6,882 bases of DNA from Pseudomonadota bacterium (lineage in GTDB: Bacteria; Myxococcota_A; Polyangia; Polyangiales; Polyangiaceae), in the NCBI GenBank assembly GCA_023411445.1, contig JAEYOT010000742.1, positions 1 through 6,882 of the forward strand. The letters are read 5' to 3'. Below, piece by piece: positions 5,805 to 6,882 of the stretch. The notes under the pieces are model-generated. The model saw only the letters and a list, made by a program, of their open reading frames with translations, made no database searches and was not told the DNA's origin. Position 1 is the stretch's first letter, and the number at the start of each line of letters is the position of its first letter. A program made the translations under genes and the position numbers.

Positions 5805-6331
5805 ATGGGTCCGGAGCGATTTGCGATTGATAGCGAGCAACTGCTGAACGTCATGCTGGTCATCGTCCTGCTCAGCTTCTTGCTTGCGCGGGCGTTGGCG
5901 GTGGTGTTCGAGAACCGCTGGTTCGTGGAGCGGTTCGACAGCAAGGGCGTGAAGGAGCCCATTTCGGTGCTGGTGGCGTTCGCGGTGTGCCGGTATTGGG
6001 ATTTTGACGCGGTGAGCGTGATCTTGCCGCGCGATAGGACGCATTTTCTGGGGCACCTGCTCACGGCGGGCATCATCGCCGGTGGCAGCAAGGTTCGGTG
6101 AAGCTGTTCCACGACGTGCTCAACATTCGCAGCTCGGCCGAGAAGGAGCGCCAAGCCATTAACGAGGCAAAGTTGGAGGCGACGAAGCTGGAGGCTCAGC
6201 ATGCTGGCGTGCGTGGATCGCCCGCGGCGCCGGTCGCACCGGCGGCGCCGGTCGCACCGGTGATCGTGAACGTTGGTTCGACACCGGCCGACGCGGTTCG
6301 TGAGGGATCGGTCGCGGTGCGCGGCTTGTGA
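5805..6331 (+). pseudogene. small membrane protein split by an apparent one-base deletion
   Basis: The ATG at 5805 has GGGAG (5794-5798) six bases upstream. The first frame encodes 98 residues with apolar segments at about 15-34 (NVMLVIVLLSFLLARALAVV), 52-72 and 82-94, ending IIAGGSKVR at TGA 6099-6101. The other frame continues at once as GSVKLFHDVLNIRSSAEKER through to TGA at 6329-6331. Adding one G at GG 6092-6093 joins them as IIAGGSKGSVKLFHDVL, giving one 175-residue protein: about three membrane segments, a charged amphipathic helix, an Ala-Pro linker and a short tail. The smooth join argues for one original gene. The alternative is two coupled genes using the GTG at 6098-6100 (GTGA overlap), which also works formally but has no ribosome site. 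I recognise no named family; a small holin-like or transporter-accessory membrane protein is possible, but this is speculation. Confidence 0.7.
6224..6259 (+). repeat. perfect 18-bp tandem duplication encoding (AAPVAP)x2
   Basis: Bases 6224-6241 and 6242-6259 are identical (unit GCGGCGCCGGTCGCACCG). In frame they encode AAPVAPAAPVAP, an Ala-Pro linker between the amphipathic helix and the C-terminal tail of the split membrane protein. Copy number could vary without breaking the frame because the unit is 18 bases. Confidence 0.9.
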
Positions 6332-6369
6332 GTTTGTACAAAGGAGCGATGGCTGCTCCGCAAACTCAC
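6328..6369 (+). terminator. long hairpin overlapping the stop codon of the split membrane protein gene
   Basis: GTGAGTTTG (6328-6336) pairs perfectly with CAAACTCAC (6361-6369). Inside, GGAGC (6343-6347) pairs with GCTCC (6355-6359) around a 7-base loop. The left arm contains the TGA stop (6329-6331). Stem quality and position right after the coding end suggest a terminator, attenuator or mRNA-stabilising element between this gene and the next one at about 6455. There is no downstream T-run. The AAAGGAG at 6340-6346 lies in the structure and would be partly masked. Confidence 0.5.
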
Positions 6370-6454
6370 GACTATCGGCGCGCGCCTTTCTTGGCGTAGG
6401 GTTCTGCTGATTGGCTGCCGTTTGGGCGGCCACTAGGCTGCGCCTTGGTGAATC

Positions 6455-6882
6455 TTGCCGGACAAGAGCGATAAGACGGGAGCGACGAGTGGTCACGCCG
6501 TGCGGTCTGCCTTGGGGTGGGCGTTCGTGGTGGTGGCGCTGGCGAGCGCGGCGTGGTTCGTGTGGAAGAGCGGGCTTTTGTCGCGCACCTTGAACGACCA
6601 TTATTCGCGGGCGATCGCGCGGTTTGGGCGGGAAGTGGAGGCGCGGCAGCAGAACTACGCCAAGGTCATCGAGAACCTGACTGAGATGGCGAGCGAGGCG
6701 GACGCGGGGTCGCCCGCGGAGATCGCGCTGAAGGGGGCCGAGGCGCGAGCGCTCGCGATTCAGGGGGCCGAAGAGTCGGTGAAGCTACGCACGCGGGCGC
6801 TGCGAGAAAAGCTGACGAAGGTGGAGGAGCAGCTCGGCGGGGAGCAACGGGCTGGCGGCGCGCAGTCGGTGCAGCCTGAGCG
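6455..6882 (+). CDS. membrane-anchored coiled-coil protein, C-terminal end missing (runs off right edge)
   Basis: The frame opens after a TGA at 6449-6451 and is still open at 6882. The earliest start is TTG 6455, giving 142 residues in the window and beginning MPDKSDKTGATSGHAVR; GTG 6500 is an alternative. Neither has a good ribosome site, so the start is uncertain. Residues about 19-36 (ALGWAFVVALASAAWFVW) form one membrane helix. The rest is a long, charged, heptad-like helix region (HYSRAIARFGREVEARQQNY ... ALREKLTKVEEQLGGEQ). A single helix plus a coiled coil resembles spanin-like or scaffold proteins, but nothing specific is recognised. It follows the small membrane protein in the same direction after about 120 bases that hold a hairpin. 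Codon use is strongly G/C-ending, which supports coding. Confidence 0.75.
   Translation, partial: MPDKSDKTGATSGHAVRSALGWAFVVVALASAAWFVWKSGLLSRTLNDHYSRAIARFGREVEARQQNYAKVIENLTEMASEADAGSPAEIALKGAEARALAIQGAEESVKLRTRALREKLTKVEEQLGGEQRAGGAQSVQPE

Noticed and set aside
6349..6399. 16-codon ORF (MAAPQTHDYRRAPFLA) after AAAGGAG
   Set aside because: The ribosome-site spacing is only two to three bases, it lies inside a strong hairpin, and it is too short to support.

Overview
The window is high-GC DNA with strong third-position G/C and GGAGG-type ribosome sites. That fits a high-GC proteobacterium, perhaps a myxobacterium-like deltaproteobacterium, although no gene here fixes the taxon. Most genes are of unknown function and appear accessory. 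No RNA gene, CRISPR array, transposase or integrase was recognised.

Layout. (1) 1-981, minus: a long reading frame leaving the left edge, with a good ribosome site; function unknown. (2) About 995-1700: no convincing gene, but several inverted repeats. (3) 2834-1701, minus: a 35-residue ORF coupled by an ATGA overlap to a DUF4268-family gene with a PD-(D/E)XK-nuclease-like N-terminal half. One extra G in a G4 run (CCCC on the plus strand, 2566-2569) breaks that gene. (4) 2835-3067: a divergent intergenic region. (5) 3068-4999, plus: a two-gene operon. It encodes a 100-residue exported Cys-containing protein and a 541-residue membrane-anchored DUF4041 protein with a C-terminal Mug113/T5orf172 (GIY-YIG type) nuclease domain. 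(6) 5599-5010, minus, convergent: a 47-residue Cys-rich ORF coupled to a two-helix membrane protein with a possible bacterial PH-like domain. (7) 5805-6331, plus: a small multi-helix membrane protein split by an apparent one-base loss near 6092. A hairpin follows, then (8) 6455-6882, a membrane-anchored coiled-coil protein leaving the right edge.

The most interesting part is 1701-4999. Its DUF4041 + GIY-YIG protein has the architecture reported for the anti-phage nuclease SNIPE: an N-terminal membrane helix, DUF4041, then Mug113. It is cotranscribed with a secreted partner candidate and lies divergent from another nuclease-like gene. A small defence island acting at the cell envelope is a reasonable inference, but not proven. 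The two frame breaks are both single-G changes in short G runs, so sequencing or assembly error must be excluded before either gene is called dead.
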